This document shows, piece after piece, positions 26,767 to 37,064 of a stretch of 64,000 nt of DNA. Source of the DNA: Agrobacterium sp. a22-2 (lineage in GTDB: Bacteria; Pseudomonadota; Alphaproteobacteria; Rhizobiales; Rhizobiaceae); assembly GCF_012276985.1 (NCBI RefSeq), contig NZ_JAAXMM010000010.1:124001-188000 (forward strand), given 5' to 3'. The notes under the pieces are model-generated. The model had not been told where the DNA came from and did no database searches. It saw only the letters and a program-made list of their open reading frames with translations. The position numbers and the translations under genes were made by a program. Each line of letters starts with the position of its first letter. Position 1 is the stretch's first letter.

Positions 26767-27365
26767 GCAAGTTCGACAAGACGACCATCGAGATCGTTTC
26801 CGACGAGACCCTGTCCAAGGGCTGGAGCCACCTGCGCAAGGTGACCTTCGACTATACCAATGATGCGGCCAAGACCCATCGACTGACCTGGGAGGTTTTC
26901 GACCGTGGCGAGGCGGTTGCCGTGCTGCTGTTTGATCCGTCCCGGCAGACCGTGGTCATGGTGCGCCAGTTCCGCATTCCGGCCTATGTCAACGGCGATC
27001 CCGCCTTCCTGCTGGAAGTGCCGGCCGGTGCCACCGAAGGCGGCGATCCCCTGGCGGCGGCCTGCCGCGAGGTGCTGGAGGAGACCGGCTATCGGATTGA
27101 TGCGCCGCGCCACCTGTTCAGCGCCTATATGTCGCCGGGATCGGTGACCGAGAAGGTGCATTTCTACTTTGCTGCCGTCAGTGCCGCGCAGAAGGTCGAA
27201 GACGGCGGCGGGCTCGAGGACGAGCATGAGGACCTGGAATTGCTGGACCTCGATCTGGATGCAGCCCTTCAGATGATCGCAACCGGCGAGATTTGTGACG
27301 GCAAGACCATCATGCTGCTGCAATGGGCGGCCCTCAACCGCGCCAGCCTCGACCGCCGGCCCTGA
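26763..27365 (+). CDS. Nudix hydrolase, ADP-ribose/GDP-mannose pyrophosphatase-like
   Basis: 200 aa. The Nudix box begins around residue 88 (PAGATEGGDPLAAACREV) with REVLEETG at 102-109. The fold fits NudF/NudK-type enzymes that hydrolyse ADP-ribose or nucleotide sugars (LTWEVFDRGEAVAVLLFDP, then VRQFRIPAYVNG). The start is GTG at 26763, overlapping the stop of the molybdopterin oxidoreductase as GTGA. That suggests coupled translation and perhaps a linked cofactor or metabolite role. A terminator lies just downstream. Confidence 0.88.
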   Translation: MSKFDKTTIEIVSDETLSKGWSHLRKVTFDYTNDAAKTHRLTWEVFDRGEAVAVLLFDPSRQTVVMVRQFRIPAYVNGDPAFLLEVPAGATEGGDPLAAACREVLEETGYRIDAPRHLFSAYMSPGSVTEKVHFYFAAVSAAQKVEDGGGLEDEHEDLELLDLDLDAALQMIATGEICDGKTIMLLQWAALNRASLDRRP

Positions 27366-27367
27366 CG

Positions 27368-27405
27368 AAAAAAACCGCGAGCACGGACCAAGCGTGCCGC
27401 GGTTT
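27368..27405 (-). terminator. Hairpin terminator between Nudix and omptin genes
   Basis: AAACCGCG (27372-27379), one bulged A, and GCACG (27381-27385) pair with CGTGC and CGCGGTTT (27393-27405). On the minus strand the hairpin is followed by a T-run (A-run 27368-27374), so it best terminates the omptin gene. Confidence 0.8.
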
Positions 27406-27446
27406 GTGAGGTGGGACGGCGGTTTTGGCCGCCGCCCGGGGATGGA

Positions 27447-28397
27447 TCAGAACGTGCCTTTGAGGCCGACCGAGATCGACATGGCCTGGAAGGTCGCGCC
27501 GGCGGCATTGTCTTCGGAAGCGATCAGATCGCCGGTCGTCGTGTCATACATGTCCATCGACCCCTTGGCGTGGAAGACGCGCTCGAACGAGCCCGACACG
27601 TAGACGGCGGCCGACGGCGTCAGGGCATAATTGGCCCCCAGGTTGAGCGCGATCGTCGGGGCGGCATCCATGTAGTCGTAGAAGCGCGCGCTACGCATCC
27701 AGTGATCGTCGATATCGTCGATGCCGAAGCTCAAGCCGCCCTGCAGTCCGCCGGTGAAGCTGAACCGGCCGGCCGTATGCTCGACATTGGCGGCCAGGAA
27801 GCCGACCGGGATCTTCTGCTGGTAGCTGATCCCCTGTTCGCCATCGGGAAATTCCCCGACCAGGTCACGAAAATCCGGGTCGCCGCTGCTGTAGATATAG
27901 GAGCCGCCATAGGCATCCCATTTCACGTCGCTGTAGCGAAAGCCGGCGCCGAGCGCCAATGTCGTGGTTTCATTGGAATAGACGTCGCGGTCGATTTCGA
28001 TCGAGCCGGTGAAATAATGGGCCAATTCCGTATCCGGATGGACGGAGCGGTCGCTCCATTCGTCGTGGGTTTCGCTCATCCAGTCATAGTCGACCATATG
28101 GCCATCGCCGCCGAAGCCGGCGGAGAATTTTGCCTTGACGCTCCAGTTCTTGTCGACATCGGCGCCGATTTCGGCCGTGTAGAGCGTGACGCCGGTGCTC
28201 TCCCAGTCGAGCTGGCTCATCTTGTGGCTGCCGGAATAGACGTATTCGCCGCCGCTGATATTGGCGAGGCCGACGCTGCCGGAAATCGTGAACATGTCGT
28301 TCGATGCGGTAAACAGCGTGTCGTCGGCCAGAGCCTGCAGCGGCAGGCCGGAGAGCAGTCCGATGGCCGCTAGGGAAACGATATGTATCTTGGTCAT
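27447..28397 (-). CDS. Omptin-family outer membrane protease
   Basis: 316 aa; mature length is close to OmpT (about 292 after a signal of about 24, ending QALA). The ten-stranded barrel shows the omptin hallmarks: MVDYDW with D103 and D105, DEWSDRSVHPDT, YGGSYIYSS, FRDLVGEFPDGEQGISYQQ, and D230-D231-H232, matching the OmpT catalytic Asp83/Asp85 and Asp210/His212. It ends in LKGTF. Omptins cleave between basic residues and need LPS for activity. They are best known from enterobacteria, so an intact copy here is of interest. The ATG at 28397 begins a clear signal peptide; the longer frame upstream is discarded. Confidence 0.92.
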   Translation of the reverse strand: MTKIHIVSLAAIGLLSGLPLQALADDTLFTASNDMFTISGSVGLANISGGEYVYSGSHKMSQLDWESTGVTLYTAEIGADVDKNWSVKAKFSAGFGGDGHMVDYDWMSETHDEWSDRSVHPDTELAHYFTGSIEIDRDVYSNETTTLALGAGFRYSDVKWDAYGGSYIYSSGDPDFRDLVGEFPDGEQGISYQQKIPVGFLAANVEHTAGRFSFTGGLQGGLSFGIDDIDDHWMRSARFYDYMDAAPTIALNLGANYALTPSAAVYVSGSFERVFHAKGSMDMYDTTTGDLIASEDNAAGATFQAMSISVGLKGTF

Positions 28398-28632
28398 TTT
28401 GGTGTGCCCCACTCGAAGAATCTGGAAGGTGTTGATCGGGCGCGAACCTAAGGCTTGCCGGGCTTGGCACAAGGCCCGGCCTCGGCCACATCTGGGCGTG
28501 TTGCGGGCCAAAACTGGGGGTATCGCCAATCCGGCCGGCGAGGCGTTTGGTCGCCGCCGAGCAAACGGCTTCCGCCTTGCCGCCTGAGCCAGATCGGCTA
28601 TCTATGATGCATCAAGGGTAGGGGAGAACGGC

Positions 28633-29424
28633 ATGGCGGATCAGCAGCGCAAATGGGCCTTGGTGACAGGCGCGACCGGCGGTCTCGGCCGCGCCTTTGC
28701 GCAAGGGCTCGCCCGCCGTGGCTACAGCCTGGTGCTGAGCGCTCGTGGCGCCGACGCGCTGGAGGTTTTGGCCGGTGAGATCAGGTCTGCCCATGGGGTC
28801 GAGGTGGTGACGCAAACCGCCGATCTCGGCGAGCCCGGCGCCGCGCAGACGCTGAAATCCGCCATCGATAGCAGTGGCATCGCCATCGAAACCTTGATCA
28901 ACAATGCCGGCTTCGCCGTGCATGGCCGCTTTGCCGATCAGGTCGCGGATCGGGTGACCGGCATGGTGGACGTGAACATCCGGGCGCTGACGGAATTGAC
29001 CCATCTCTATGCCGGCGACATGGCGTCGCGCGGCGGTGGACATATCCTGCTGGTCGCCAGCACCGGCGCCTTCCAGCCGATCCCCGGTTATGCGGTCTAT
29101 GCTGCGTCCAAGGCCTATGTTTTGTCCTTCGGGCGGGCGCTGCATCAGGAATTGCGCCGCCGCAAGGTCACCGTCACGGTCCTGTGCCCGGGGCCGACCG
29201 CGACCGGATTTTTCATCGCGGCCGGCCACCGCATCAACGCCCTTACGGCCGCCGCCATCATGCAGCCGGAACCGGTCGCCGACATCGGGCTGAAGGCGCT
29301 CTATGCCGGCAAACGGGATGTCGTGGCGGGTCTGATGAACCGGCTGACCGCATTCTCGACGCGGCTTTTGCCAACCGCATGGCTGGTGATGGGCGCCGGT
29401 TATTTCATGGGCAACCGCAAGTGA
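28633..29424 (+). CDS. Short-chain dehydrogenase/reductase
   Basis: 263 aa. The Rossmann start WALVTGATGGLGRAFA has the classical TGxxxGxG, with LINNAGF and the catalytic Y-x3-K (YAVYAASKAYVLSF). The C-terminal region has a hydrophobic stretch (LPTAWLVMGAGYFMG). It resembles the DltE/YqjQ-type SDRs, whose substrates are unknown. GGGGAG lies before the ATG. It converges on purN with a 9-base gap. Confidence 0.85.
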   Translation: MADQQRKWALVTGATGGLGRAFAQGLARRGYSLVLSARGADALEVLAGEIRSAHGVEVVTQTADLGEPGAAQTLKSAIDSSGIAIETLINNAGFAVHGRFADQVADRVTGMVDVNIRALTELTHLYAGDMASRGGGHILLVASTGAFQPIPGYAVYAASKAYVLSFGRALHQELRRRKVTVTVLCPGPTATGFFIAAGHRINALTAAAIMQPEPVADIGLKALYAGKRDVVAGLMNRLTAFSTRLLPTAWLVMGAGYFMGNRK

Positions 29425-29433
29425 TCGGCGGGT

Positions 29434-30090
29434 TCAGGCCGAAATGAGCGTCGCTAAGGGATCGCTGTCGGATCCGCTGCGGGTGACCGTGCCGTCTGCC
29501 GCCATGGCGACCGTGCCGTCCGACACCAGTTGCAGCGCCTTTGGATAGATCCGGTGTTCGACGGTCAGCACCCGCGCCGCCAGGCTGTCTGACGTGTCGC
29601 CCGGCAGGACCGGCACGACGGCCTGGGCGATGATCGGCCCTTCATCCATGCCTTCGGTCACGAAATGCACCGTGCAGCCGGCGACCCGCATGCCGGCTGC
29701 GATGGCGCGGTCATGGGTATGAAGCCCCGGAAAGAGCGGCAGCAGCGACGGATGGATATTGATGATCCGGCCTTCGTAAGTGCGGATGAAATCCGCCGAG
29801 AGCAGCCGCATATAGCCGGCAAGGCAAATGACATCCGGCTTCAGGTCGGCAAGTGCGGCCAGCACGGCGGCTTCATGCTCGGCCTTGCCAGCATAGGATT
29901 TGCGCTCGAAGGCAAAGGTGGCAATGCCCTCAGTCGATGCCTTGGCCAGACCGCCGGCCGAAGCCTTGTCGGAGATCACCGCGACGATCTCCGCCGGAAA
30001 ATCGGCGGCTTTCGAGGCTGCCAGCAGGGCCATCATGTTCGATCCGCCGCCGGATATGAAGACGACGACGCGCTTGCGGGCTGACGTCAT
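29434..30090 (-). CDS. purN: Phosphoribosylglycinamide formyltransferase
   Basis: 218 aa. It adds the formyl group from 10-formyl-THF to glycinamide ribonucleotide in purine synthesis. Visible features are [18 protein letters not shown] at the start, [27 protein letters not shown] with the catalytic His, and [16 protein letters not shown]. Its ATG overlaps the purM stop (ATGA), giving the usual purM-purN pair. Confidence 0.97.
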   Translation of the reverse strand: MTSARKRVVVFISGGGSNMMALLAASKAADFPAEIVAVISDKASAGGLAKASTEGIATFAFERKSYAGKAEHEAAVLAALADLKPDVICLAGYMRLLSADFIRTYEGRIINIHPSLLPLFPGLHTHDRAIAAGMRVAGCTVHFVTEGMDEGPIIAQAVVPVLPGDTSDSLAARVLTVEHRIYPKALQLVSDGTVAMAADGTVTRSGSDSDPLATLISA

Positions 30091-31160
30091 AGGCCGAGCT
30101 TGCCCTTGTAGATCGTGCCGGCAGCGCCGTCTTCGCGCGCCACCATGCGGCCGAGGCGGGCCACGGTCTCGCCTTCGGCTTCAAGGGCAGCCGTCACGAC
30201 ATCGGCGTTTTCAGCCGAAACCACGACGATCATACCGACGCCGCAGTTGAAGGTGCGCAGCATTTCGTTCTGGGCCACGCCGCCGGTGGCAGCAAGCCAG
30301 GAGAACACGGCCGGAACCGTGATGCTGTCGAGATCGATCTCGGCGGCCAGATGCTTTGGCAGGACCCGCGGGATGTTCTCCGGAAAACCGCCGCCGGTAA
30401 TATGCGCCAGCGCCTTCAGGGCGCCCGTCTCGCGGATCGCCTTCAACAGCGGCTTCACATAGATACGGGTCGGGGTGAGCAGGGCCGCACCCAGCGTCAT
30501 CTCGCTGGCAAAGGGTGCCGGCGCGTCCCAGTCGAGCCCGGACAGCGTGACGATCTTGCGCACCAGCGAAAACCCGTTGGAATGCACGCCGGACGAGGCA
30601 AGGCCGAGGATCACGTCGCCTTCGGCAATGTCGCCGGCCGGCAGAAGTTGCCCGCGTTCGGCAGCCCCGACCGCAAAGCCGGCCAGGTCGTAGTCGCCGC
30701 CCTTGTACATGCCTGGCATTTCGGCCGTTTCGCCGCCGATCAGCGCGCAGCCCGCCTCAAGGCAGCCGGCCGCAATGCCGCCGACGATCGCCGCGCCCTG
30801 GTCGGGATCGAGCTTGCCGGTGGCGAAATAGTCGAGGAAGAACAGCGGTTCGGCGCCCTGCACCACGAGGTCGTTGACGCACATGGCGACAAGATCGATG
30901 CCGACCGTGTCGTGGATGCCGGCGTCGATGGCGATCTTCAGCTTGGTGCCGACGCCGTCATTGGCGGCCACCAGGACCGGATCGGTAAAGCCGGCGGCCT
31001 TCAGATCGAACAGGCCGCCGAAGCCGCCGATCTCGCCGTCGGCGCCGGGCCGCCGCGTCGATTTGACGGCAGGCTTGATCTTCTCGACCATCAGGTTGCC
31101 GGCGTCGATGTCGACCCCCGCATCGCTATAGGTCAGACCGTTCCTTCCAGACTGGCTCAT
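30087..31160 (-). CDS. purM: Phosphoribosylformylglycinamidine cyclo-ligase (AIR synthetase)
   Basis: 357 aa. It closes FGAM to aminoimidazole ribonucleotide using ATP. Family stretches are visible: [47 protein letters not shown] and [15 protein letters not shown]. The start [13 protein letters not shown] at 31160 is chosen; the open frame runs further. It is translationally coupled to purN. Confidence 0.97.
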   Translation of the reverse strand: MSQSGRNGLTYSDAGVDIDAGNLMVEKIKPAVKSTRRPGADGEIGGFGGLFDLKAAGFTDPVLVAANDGVGTKLKIAIDAGIHDTVGIDLVAMCVNDLVVQGAEPLFFLDYFATGKLDPDQGAAIVGGIAAGCLEAGCALIGGETAEMPGMYKGGDYDLAGFAVGAAERGQLLPAGDIAEGDVILGLASSGVHSNGFSLVRKIVTLSGLDWDAPAPFASEMTLGAALLTPTRIYVKPLLKAIRETGALKALAHITGGGFPENIPRVLPKHLAAEIDLDSITVPAVFSWLAATGGVAQNEMLRTFNCGVGMIVVVSAENADVVTAALEAEGETVARLGRMVAREDGAAGTIYKGKLGL

Positions 31161-31403
31161 CCGTGTCTCCGCTGGCTTTCCGAATATCGGCTGGCAATTG
31201 CATGAGAGCGGCCGATATGCAAGCAGGATGGCATCGGTTTGGCGCTTTTCCGGCGTTTTGTGCCATGCTGCGGCCATGCGCCGCCGGCGGATTTCCCCAT
31301 GCCATGTCTTTCAACCTGCTTTCCGCCCAGCCCGATTTGCTGCTATGGGTGCAGCGCAGTGCCCGTCAACGGGCTTTGCGCGGGAGAAGAAGGAAAGAGC
31401 GAA

Positions 31404-32531
31404 ATGGTCCATCATATCAGCGCCTCGGGTTTGCGCCGTCAGCTTATGTTCTGGGTCGCGGCACTTGCCATCCTTGCCGTCTTCCTTCTGATGTTCCGCA
31501 CCATCCTGCTGCCGTTCATCTGCGGCATGGCGCTGGCCTATTTCCTCGATCCCGTCGCCGACCGGCTGGAACGCATCGGCTTGAGCCGTCTGATGGCAAC
31601 GGTCGTCATTCTGGTGACGTTCATCGTCGTGTTCGTACTCGCGCTGATGATCATCATCCCGGTCCTCGTCAGCCAGTTGAACGAGTTTATCCAGCATATT
31701 CCGGGCTATATCACCGACCTGCAGACGTTCATCGCCACATCCAATGCCGCCTGGCTTCCGGAATGGCTGAACGGCCAGGTTGGCACCATGAAGGAGAATT
31801 TCTCAAAACTTCTGGCCGAAGGCGCCGGCTTTGTCGGAACGCTGTTCGCGCAGATCTGGAATTCCGGCAAGGCGCTGGTCGATATCGCCTCGCTGCTGGT
31901 GGTCACACCGGTGGTCGCCTTCTACCTGCTGCTCGACTGGGACCGCATGATCGCCAAGGTCGACAGCTGGATTCCGCGCACCCAGGTTGCGGCGGTGCGC
32001 GAAATCGCCGGCGAGATGGACCGCACCATTGCCGGTTTCGTGCGCGGGCAGGGCTCGCTGTGCCTGATTCTCGGCATCTATTATGCCGTCGGCCTGTCGC
32101 TGATCGGCCTGAATTTCGGCCTGCTGATCGGCTTCTTCACCGGCATGATCAGCTTCATTCCTTATATCGGCTCGACGGTCGGCCTGATCCTGGCCGCCGG
32201 CGTGGCGCTGGTGCAGTTCTGGCCCGACTATGTCCACCTGATCATCGTGGTCGTGTTCTTCTTCTCCGGCCAGTTCATCGAGGGCAATATCCTGCAACCC
32301 AAGCTCGTCGGTCAGAGCGTCGGCCTGCATCCGGTCTGGCTGATGTTCGCGCTGTTTGCCTTCGGCGCCCTGTTCGGCTTCATCGGCGTTCTCGTGGCCG
32401 TTCCGGCCGCTGCCGCCGTTGGCGTTCTTGTCCGCTTCGCCCTGGCACGGTATCTTGAGAGCGATCTTTATTACGGGCAGGTAACGGTCATCGACAATGA
32501 CGACCAGCCTCCCCGCATTACCGAGAAGTGA
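31404..32531 (+). CDS. AI-2E family transporter (membrane permease)
   Basis: 375 aa with about eight membrane segments. It has the family pattern: an N-terminal pair (FWVAALAILAVFLLMF and ICGMALAYFLDP), a soluble central loop, then a C-terminal helical bundle with GNILQPKLVGQSVGLHPVW and GALFGFIGVLVAVPAAA. Family members include E. coli TqsA and Na+/H+ antiporter-like proteins, so the substrate is not known. The ATG at 31404 has AGGAAAG upstream. Its stop is immediately followed by the hdaA ATG (TGAATG), so the two are coupled, a common alphaproteobacterial arrangement. Confidence 0.9.
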   Translation: MVHHISASGLRRQLMFWVAALAILAVFLLMFRTILLPFICGMALAYFLDPVADRLERIGLSRLMATVVILVTFIVVFVLALMIIIPVLVSQLNEFIQHIPGYITDLQTFIATSNAAWLPEWLNGQVGTMKENFSKLLAEGAGFVGTLFAQIWNSGKALVDIASLLVVTPVVAFYLLLDWDRMIAKVDSWIPRTQVAAVREIAGEMDRTIAGFVRGQGSLCLILGIYYAVGLSLIGLNFGLLIGFFTGMISFIPYIGSTVGLILAAGVALVQFWPDYVHLIIVVVFFFSGQFIEGNILQPKLVGQSVGLHPVWLMFALFAFGALFGFIGVLVAVPAAAAVGVLVRFALARYLESDLYYGQVTVIDNDDQPPRITEK

Positions 32532-33245
32532 ATGAGTGACATCAAGAAGGTCGTGGCGGAACGGGAGACCGGCGAGCAATTGCCGCTGGTGTTCAGCCAT
32601 GCCGCGGCGTCGGGCCGCGACGATCTGCTGGTCTCCGACCGGCTGGCCGCAGCCGTTGCCATTATCGACAGCTGGCCGCACTGGCCGTCGCCCGTCGTCA
32701 TCCTGACGGGACCTGCCGGTTCGGGCAAATCCCATCTGGCGGAAATCTGGCGGCAGTTGAGCGGAGCGCGCGACATCCGCCCGGTCGAGGGAGGGCAGGC
32801 AGCCCTTGAGGCGGCCCGTGGCCCGGTCCTGTTCGAGGATGCGGATCGCGACGGTTTCGACGAGGTCGAGCTTTTCCACGTCATCAACAGTGTGCGGGAA
32901 AACGGCCGAAGCCTGCTGATCACCTCGCGCAGCTGGCCGCTGTCCTGGCCGGTCGCCCTGCCGGACCTGCGCTCCCGCCTCAAGGCGGCGACCATGGTCG
33001 AGATCGGCGAGCCGGATGAAGAATTATTGTCCCAGGTGATCGTTAAACTGTTTTCCGATCGCCAGCTTAATATCGATGACAAGATTGCCGGTTATATCGT
33101 TCAGCGGATGGAGCGGTCACTGGCCGCCGCCCAGGACATCGTCGATCGGATCGACCGTCTGGCGCTGTCGCGGCGGACGAAGATCACGCGGTCTCTTGCG
33201 GCGGAAGTGTTGAACCGGCTCTACCGGCAGGACGAGCACGACTGA
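32532..33245 (+). CDS. hdaA: DnaA-related replication regulator HdaA
   Basis: 237 aa, a DnaA paralogue lacking the DNA-binding domain IV. HdaA stimulates ATP hydrolysis by DnaA with the sliding clamp and so limits re-initiation (known from Caulobacter). A clamp-binding motif QLPLVF is at 16-21 and Walker A GPAGSGKS at 60-67. Sensor-like and arginine-containing helices follow (LLITSRSWPLSWP; ALPDLRSRLKAA). It starts directly after the transporter stop and precedes ppk by 63 bases. Confidence 0.9.
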   Translation: MSDIKKVVAERETGEQLPLVFSHAAASGRDDLLVSDRLAAAVAIIDSWPHWPSPVVILTGPAGSGKSHLAEIWRQLSGARDIRPVEGGQAALEAARGPVLFEDADRDGFDEVELFHVINSVRENGRSLLITSRSWPLSWPVALPDLRSRLKAATMVEIGEPDEELLSQVIVKLFSDRQLNIDDKIAGYIVQRMERSLAAAQDIVDRIDRLALSRRTKITRSLAAEVLNRLYRQDEHD

Positions 33246-33308
33246 GTGTCACAGTGCCGTCGTCATATTGTTATAATTGGCCGATGAAGGCTAACGAAGG
33301 GCGGAAAA

Positions 33309-35501
33309 ATGGATTCGGTTGTCACTGAGACGAACTCCGGCGAAATCGAGGAAAACAAGGTGCCGGACGATCTCCTGTCCAGTCCTTCCCGGTTCATCAA
33401 TCGGGAATTTTCCTGGCTGCAGTTCAACCGCCGCGTTCTGGAAGAGACCTTGAACACCGCGCATCCGCTGCTCGAGCGCATTCGCTTCCTGTCGATCTCC
33501 GCCGCCAACCTCGATGAATTCTTCATGGTGCGCGTTGCCGGTCTTGAAGGCCAGGTCCGCCAGAACATCACCGTGCGCAGCCCTGACGGCAAGACGCCGG
33601 CCGAGCAGCTGGAAGACATCCTCAAGGAAATCGACAATCTGCAGATGGAGCAGCAGGCTTCGCTCGCGGTGCTGCAGCAATATCTCGCCAAGGAAGACAT
33701 TCTGATCGTACGGCCGGGCGCGTTGTCGCAGGACGATCGCACCTGGCTGGAGACAGCCTTCGAGGAGGCCATCTTCCCGGTTCTGACGCCCCTGTCGATC
33801 GACCCGGCCCATCCGTTCCCGTTCATTCCCAATCTCGGCTTCTCGATGGGCCTGCAGCTCGAAAGCCTGCGCGGTCGCGAGCCGATGACGGCGCTGTTGC
33901 GCCTGCCGCCGGCGCTTGATCGTTTCATCCGCCTGCCGGACGACAAGAACACCATCCGCTACATCACCCTTGAAGATGCGGTCGGCATGTTCATCCACCG
34001 GCTCTATCCGGGCTACGAGGTCAAGGGCTTCGGCACGTTCCGCATCATCCGGGACAGCGATATCGAAGTCGAGGAAGAGGCCGAGGATCTGGTGCGCTTC
34101 TTCGAGACGGCCCTGAAGCGCCGCCGTCGCGGCTCGGTGATCCGGATCGAGACCGACAGCGAAATGCCGGTCGCTCTGCGCCAGTTCGTCGTGCACGAAC
34201 TGGGTGTGCCCGACAATCGCGTCGCCGTCCTGCCGGGCCTTCTGGCCCTCAACACCATTTCCGAAATCGCCAAGGCGCCGCGCGATGACCTGCGCTTCGA
34301 GCCGTACAATGCCCGATTTCCCGAACGGGTGAGAGAGCATGCCGGCGACTGCCTGGCGGCGATCCGCGAAAAGGACATGATCGTCCACCATCCCTATGAG
34401 AGCTTCGACGTGGTCGTGCAGTTCCTACTGCAGGCCGCCCGTGATCCGGACGTTCTCGCCATCAAGCAGACCCTCTATCGCACCTCGAACGACAGCCCGA
34501 TCGTCCGCGCCCTGATCGACGCGGCGGAGGCGGGCAAATCCGTGACCGCCCTGGTCGAGCTGAAGGCCCGTTTCGACGAAGAGGCCAATATCCGCTGGGC
34601 GCGCGACCTGGAGCGCGCCGGCGTGCAGGTCGTGTTCGGCTTCATCGAGCTGAAGACCCATGCCAAGATGTCGATGGTGGTGCGCCGCGAAGACGGCAAG
34701 CTCCGGACCTATTGCCATCTCGGCACCGGCAATTATCACCCGGTCACCGCCAAGATCTACACCGACCTGTCCTTCTTCACCTGCAATCCGAAGATCGCCC
34801 ATGACATGGCGAACATCTTCAACTTCATCACCGGCTACGGCGAACCGGAAGAGAGCATGAAGCTGGCGGTCTCGCCCTATACGCTGCGGCCGCGCATCCT
34901 GAGGCATATCGAGGAAGAGACGGTCAATGCCAAGGCCGGCCGCCCGTCCGCCATCTGGATGAAGATGAACTCGCTGGTCGATCCGGAAATCATCGACGCG
35001 CTCTATCGGGCCAGCCAGGCCGGCGTCGAGGTCGATCTGGTCATCCGCGGCATCTGCTGCCTGCGCCCGAAAGTGCCTGGGCTGTCGGACAATATCCGCG
35101 TCAAGTCGATCGTCGGGCGCTTCCTGGAGCACAGCCGCATCTTCTGCTTCGGCAACGGTCATCGCCTGCCGTCGGAACATGCGCTGGTCTATATCGGTTC
35201 GGCCGACATGATGCCGCGCAATCTCGACCGCCGCGTCGAGACGCTGGTACCACTCATTAACCCGACCGTGCATGAGCAGGTGCTTTCGCAGATTATGCTG
35301 GGCAATCTCATTGACAACCAGCAAAGCTACGAGATATTGGCCGACGGAACTTCGCGGCGCATGGAAGTGCGCGCCGGGGAAGAGCCGTTCAACGCGCAGC
35401 ACTATTTCATGACCAATCCAAGTCTTTCGGGACGCGGTGAATCCCTGAAATCGAGCGCGCCGAAACTGATTGCCGGAGTGATTTCCGGCCGGAAAAACTA
35501 A
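33309..35501 (+). CDS. ppk: Polyphosphate kinase 1
   Basis: 730 aa. It reversibly makes long-chain polyphosphate from ATP. Phosphohistidine His470 sits in [10 protein letters not shown] (equivalent to E. coli His435), with [10 protein letters not shown] after it. The N-terminal domain begins [18 protein letters not shown], and [16 protein letters not shown] and [15 protein letters not shown] are in the catalytic domain. It is followed 11 bases later by ppx, the standard pair. GAAGGGCGGAAAA precedes the ATG. Confidence 0.97.
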   Translation: MDSVVTETNSGEIEENKVPDDLLSSPSRFINREFSWLQFNRRVLEETLNTAHPLLERIRFLSISAANLDEFFMVRVAGLEGQVRQNITVRSPDGKTPAEQLEDILKEIDNLQMEQQASLAVLQQYLAKEDILIVRPGALSQDDRTWLETAFEEAIFPVLTPLSIDPAHPFPFIPNLGFSMGLQLESLRGREPMTALLRLPPALDRFIRLPDDKNTIRYITLEDAVGMFIHRLYPGYEVKGFGTFRIIRDSDIEVEEEAEDLVRFFETALKRRRRGSVIRIETDSEMPVALRQFVVHELGVPDNRVAVLPGLLALNTISEIAKAPRDDLRFEPYNARFPERVREHAGDCLAAIREKDMIVHHPYESFDVVVQFLLQAARDPDVLAIKQTLYRTSNDSPIVRALIDAAEAGKSVTALVELKARFDEEANIRWARDLERAGVQVVFGFIELKTHAKMSMVVRREDGKLRTYCHLGTGNYHPVTAKIYTDLSFFTCNPKIAHDMANIFNFITGYGEPEESMKLAVSPYTLRPRILRHIEEETVNAKAGRPSAIWMKMNSLVDPEIIDALYRASQAGVEVDLVIRGICCLRPKVPGLSDNIRVKSIVGRFLEHSRIFCFGNGHRLPSEHALVYIGSADMMPRNLDRRVETLVPLINPTVHEQVLSQIMLGNLIDNQQSYEILADGTSRRMEVRAGEEPFNAQHYFMTNPSLSGRGESLKSSAPKLIAGVISGRKN

Positions 35502-35512
35502 GCTGGAACTTT

Positions 35513-37033
35513 ATGACCCGATCTGAAGCTCAGGGGCGTTTGCCTGGCATCGCCCCTGTCTCCGTCATCGATATTGGCTCCAATTCGATCCGTCTTGTCA
35601 TCTATGAGGGTCTGTCGCGGGCGCCGACGGTTCTTTTCAATGAAAAAGTGCTGTGCGGCCTGGGCAAGGGCCTGGCAACCACCGGCCGCATGGACGAGGA
35701 CGGCGTGCAGCGGGCCTTGGCGTCGCTCCGGCGCTTCGGCGCTTTGTCGCGTCAGGCCCAGGCAACCGCCATGTATGTCCTGGCGACCGCTGCTGCCCGC
35801 GAGGCGAGTAACGGACCGGATTTCATCGCCAAGGCCGAGAGCATTCTCGATCACAAGATCGAAGTGTTGACGGGCGAGGAGGAAGCCCATTATTCGGCCC
35901 TCGGCGTGATCAGCGGCTTTCATGAGCCGGACGGCATTGCCGGTGATCTCGGCGGCGGCTCGCTGGAACTGGTCGACATCTCGGGCAACAGCATCAGCCA
36001 GGGCATGACCCTGCCGCTCGGCGGCCTGCGCCTGTCGGAAACCGCCGGCGGCTCCCTGCCGAAGGCCAGAGCGCTGGCCCGCAAGCACATCGGTGCCGTG
36101 TCCATGATGGGAAAAGGCGTCGGACGGACTTTCTATGCAGTCGGCGGCACCTGGCGCAACATTGCCAAGCTGCACATGGAAATGGGCAAATACCCGTTGC
36201 ACATGATGCAGGGCTATGAATTGTCCGTCGAGGAAATTACCCGCTTCCTCGACGAGATCATATCGGGCGCTAACGCCCGCGATCCGGCCTGGGCGACCAT
36301 TTCCAAGAGCCGTCGCGCCCTGCTGCCGTTCGGTGCCATCGCAATGCGCGAAGTCATCGAGGCGATGAAGCCGTCCAGCGTCTGCTTCTCGGCGCAGGGG
36401 GTGCGCGAAGGTTATCTCTATTCGCTGCTGTCGGAAGAGGAGCGCACGGTCGATCCTCTGCTGGCCGCCGCCGACGAACTGGCGATCCTTCGGGCAAGGT
36501 CGCCCGAACATGCCAGGGAACTGGCCGACTGGACCGGCCGGATGATGCATTTCTTCGATGCGGCAGAGACCGGCGAGGAGGTCCGCTATCGCCGGGCCGC
36601 TTGCCTGCTGGCGGATATCAGCTGGCGAGCCCATCCGGACTATCGCGGCCTGCAGGCGCTCAACGTCATTGCCCATTCGTCCTTTGTCGGCATCACCCAT
36701 CCGGGCCGTGCCTTCATTGCGCTCACCAACTACTACAGGTTCGAAGGCCTTTATGACGACGGTCGGACGGGACCGCTTGCCGCCATTGCCACGGAACGGC
36801 TGCTGGAGCGCGCCAAGCTGCTTGGCGGACTGCTGCGTGTCGTCTACCTGTTCTCGGCCTCGATGCCGGGCATCGTCCACAACCTGACCTTCGCCCGTGC
36901 CTCGCGCCCGGATCTCGACCTCGAATTCATCGTACCGTCCGCCTATCGCGATTTTGCCGGCGAACGGCTTGATGGCCGGCTGCAGCAATTGGCCAAGCTG
37001 ACCGGCAAGCGCCTGGCGTTTCGGTTCCAGTAG
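35513..37033 (+). CDS. ppx: Exopolyphosphatase
   Basis: 506 aa of the Ppx/GppA phosphatase family, degrading polyphosphate or pppGpp. It has the actin-like ATPase start (SVIDIGSNSIRLVIYEG) and GDLGGGSLELVDISG for phosphate binding. The C-terminal half is an HD-like helical region (RYRRAACLLADISWRAHPDYRG, then FVGITHPGRAFIALT). It is cotranscribed with ppk. The pair sets the polyphosphate level and hence stress physiology. Confidence 0.95.
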   Translation: MTRSEAQGRLPGIAPVSVIDIGSNSIRLVIYEGLSRAPTVLFNEKVLCGLGKGLATTGRMDEDGVQRALASLRRFGALSRQAQATAMYVLATAAAREASNGPDFIAKAESILDHKIEVLTGEEEAHYSALGVISGFHEPDGIAGDLGGGSLELVDISGNSISQGMTLPLGGLRLSETAGGSLPKARALARKHIGAVSMMGKGVGRTFYAVGGTWRNIAKLHMEMGKYPLHMMQGYELSVEEITRFLDEIISGANARDPAWATISKSRRALLPFGAIAMREVIEAMKPSSVCFSAQGVREGYLYSLLSEEERTVDPLLAAADELAILRARSPEHARELADWTGRMMHFFDAAETGEEVRYRRAACLLADISWRAHPDYRGLQALNVIAHSSFVGITHPGRAFIALTNYYRFEGLYDDGRTGPLAAIATERLLERAKLLGGLLRVVYLFSASMPGIVHNLTFARASRPDLDLEFIVPSAYRDFAGERLDGRLQQLAKLTGKRLAFRFQ

Positions 37034-37064
37034 CCTGTCGTTTGCGGGAATACCGGGAATCGCT

